Below, piece by piece: positions 63,465 to 64,000 of a stretch of DNA of 64,000 nucleotides. Source of the stretch: Phytophthora hibernalis (Eukaryota; Oomycota; Peronosporomycetes; Peronosporales; Peronosporaceae); NCBI GenBank assembly GCA_012656075.1, contig JAAKBF010000088.1, positions 62,001-126,000 of the forward strand, given 5' to 3'. How positions within the stretch are numbered: position 1 is the first letter of the stretch; every line of letters begins with the position of its first letter. The translations under genes were made by a program, and so were the position numbers. Under the pieces are notes generated by a model. The model saw only the letters and a list, made by a program, of their open reading frames with translations, did no database searches and was not told where the DNA came from.

Positions 63465-63956
63465 TTACGCCTTAACCCCATGCACACGGAGGGGTGACAT
63501 GGATGTGATACCAAAACTTCTTATGCTGTTCTGAACAGCATAAGGAATCGTATGAGTTATAGTATGCCTTAGTTTAGTCAAGTATTTTTGGACTTTTTCG
63601 CACGGCTTGTTGCTAAGCTCCCCGGTAATAATCCCCGCAAAGAGGCTGCGTCGTGTGACACGCTTTATTAAACCAATCACATCAGGTCCCGACTTTCTGA
63701 ATTTTGAGATTCGTGTGGTGGGGACAGGACAGAGTGCAAACGCGTGCCACGAGCGCCAAATTGCTTTCTGCACGAGACCAAGACGAATAAGAAGCGCAAC
63801 CAGAGCAAGCCGTTGTTTCTGACAGAGAAGACACGTACACATCAAGATGCTACATGCATTTAATGCATTACGAGCTCTGAAGCGAAGCGAGGATCTTATC
63901 ACTCTGTAACGAATACGACTAGCCTTGGGCGCGAACTCTCCGTTTTGCCACGCCAT
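63465..63956 (-). CDS. Unrecognised open reading frame near the window edge
   Basis: 163 codons from an ATG at 63956 (Met-Ala-Trp-Gln-Asn-Gly) to a stop at 63465. It is Arg/Leu-rich with a Cys-Leu-Leu-Cys near residue 41. There is no signal peptide and no family I know. It may be chance, or part of a mobile element that continues past the window. Confidence 0.25.
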   Translation of the reverse strand: MAWQNGEFAPKASRIRYRVIRSSLRFRARNALNACSILMCTCLLCQKQRLALVALLIRLGLVQKAIWRSWHAFALCPVPTTRISKFRKSGPDVIGLIKRVTRRSLFAGIITGELSNKPCEKVQKYLTKLRHTITHTIPYAVQNSIRSFGITSMSPLRVHGVKA

Positions 63957-64000
63957 GTGCCAAATCTGCGAGCGGGTGAGCGTCTCGTTCTTTGCGTGTC

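Noticed and set aside
1..64000. RXLR effector genes
   Set aside because: I looked for signal peptide plus RXLR plus acidic motif. No reading frame shows the combination.
1..64000. rRNA, snRNA or additional tRNA genes
   Set aside because: No 5S, U6 or other convincing tRNA structure was seen apart from the degenerate tRNA-Ser-like unit.

Overview
The window is nuclear DNA of an oomycete, most likely Phytophthora or a close relative. Four things point there: compact intron-poor genes with short GT-AG introns, a Crinkler (CRN) protein with the LQLFLAK N-terminal motif, Crypton tyrosine-recombinase elements, and abundant piggyBac-like transposases of the oomycete type. No rRNA operon, CRISPR array or bacterial operon is present.

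Layout. Positions 1-25.6 kb form a gene-dense, mostly single-copy block. In order it holds: a coiled-coil protein, prefoldin subunit 2, RPS21, TIM13, CMC2, a CBP3/UQCC1 chaperone with a C-terminal WW domain, UTP3/SAS10, NDUFA5, LSM1, NDUFA8, a LarA-type nickel-pincer racemase homologue, EMC7, an acylphosphatase, NOP58, RPS19, TRAPPC2, two oppositely oriented small secreted cysteine-rich paralogues, a conserved mitochondrial-carrier-like protein, a charged nuclear protein, RNA polymerase III subunit RPC5 and an ORC6-like protein. From 25.6 kb to the end the character changes abruptly to transposon-rich DNA: two Cryptons, four piggyBac-like copies plus a piggyBac-type MITE, a truncated Ty3/gypsy element, a Ty1/copia element with a 3' LTR, a hAT element, two nearly identical ~274-bp TIR elements, a 162-bp MITE, minisatellites, one decayed CRN gene and scattered CRN shards. 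One ordinary cellular gene, a GRIP-domain golgin, sits inside this region at 43.96-45.95 kb, bracketed by rearranged CRN pieces.

Themes. Within 2.7-8.9 kb, five genes serve mitochondrial import or respiratory-chain assembly (TIM13, CMC2, CBP3, NDUFA5, NDUFA8). Several genes are in tight divergent pairs: TIM13/CMC2, CBP3/UTP3, NDUFA5/LSM1, NOP58/RPS19, and the nuclear protein/RPC5. UTP3, NOP58, RPS21 and RPS19 add a ribosome-biogenesis theme.

Quality caveat. Many otherwise well-conserved genes are broken by one-base length changes, nearly all of them one missing base inside a short homopolymer. I marked each position. The pattern looks more like systematic sequence error than biology, so the gene models below state where the reading frame must be bridged. 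I found no clearly undescribed multi-gene system. The most notable items are the eukaryotic LarA homologue with intact pincer-ligand spacing, the CBP3-WW fusion, the matched autonomous/non-autonomous piggyBac termini, and the CRN fragments flanking the golgin gene.
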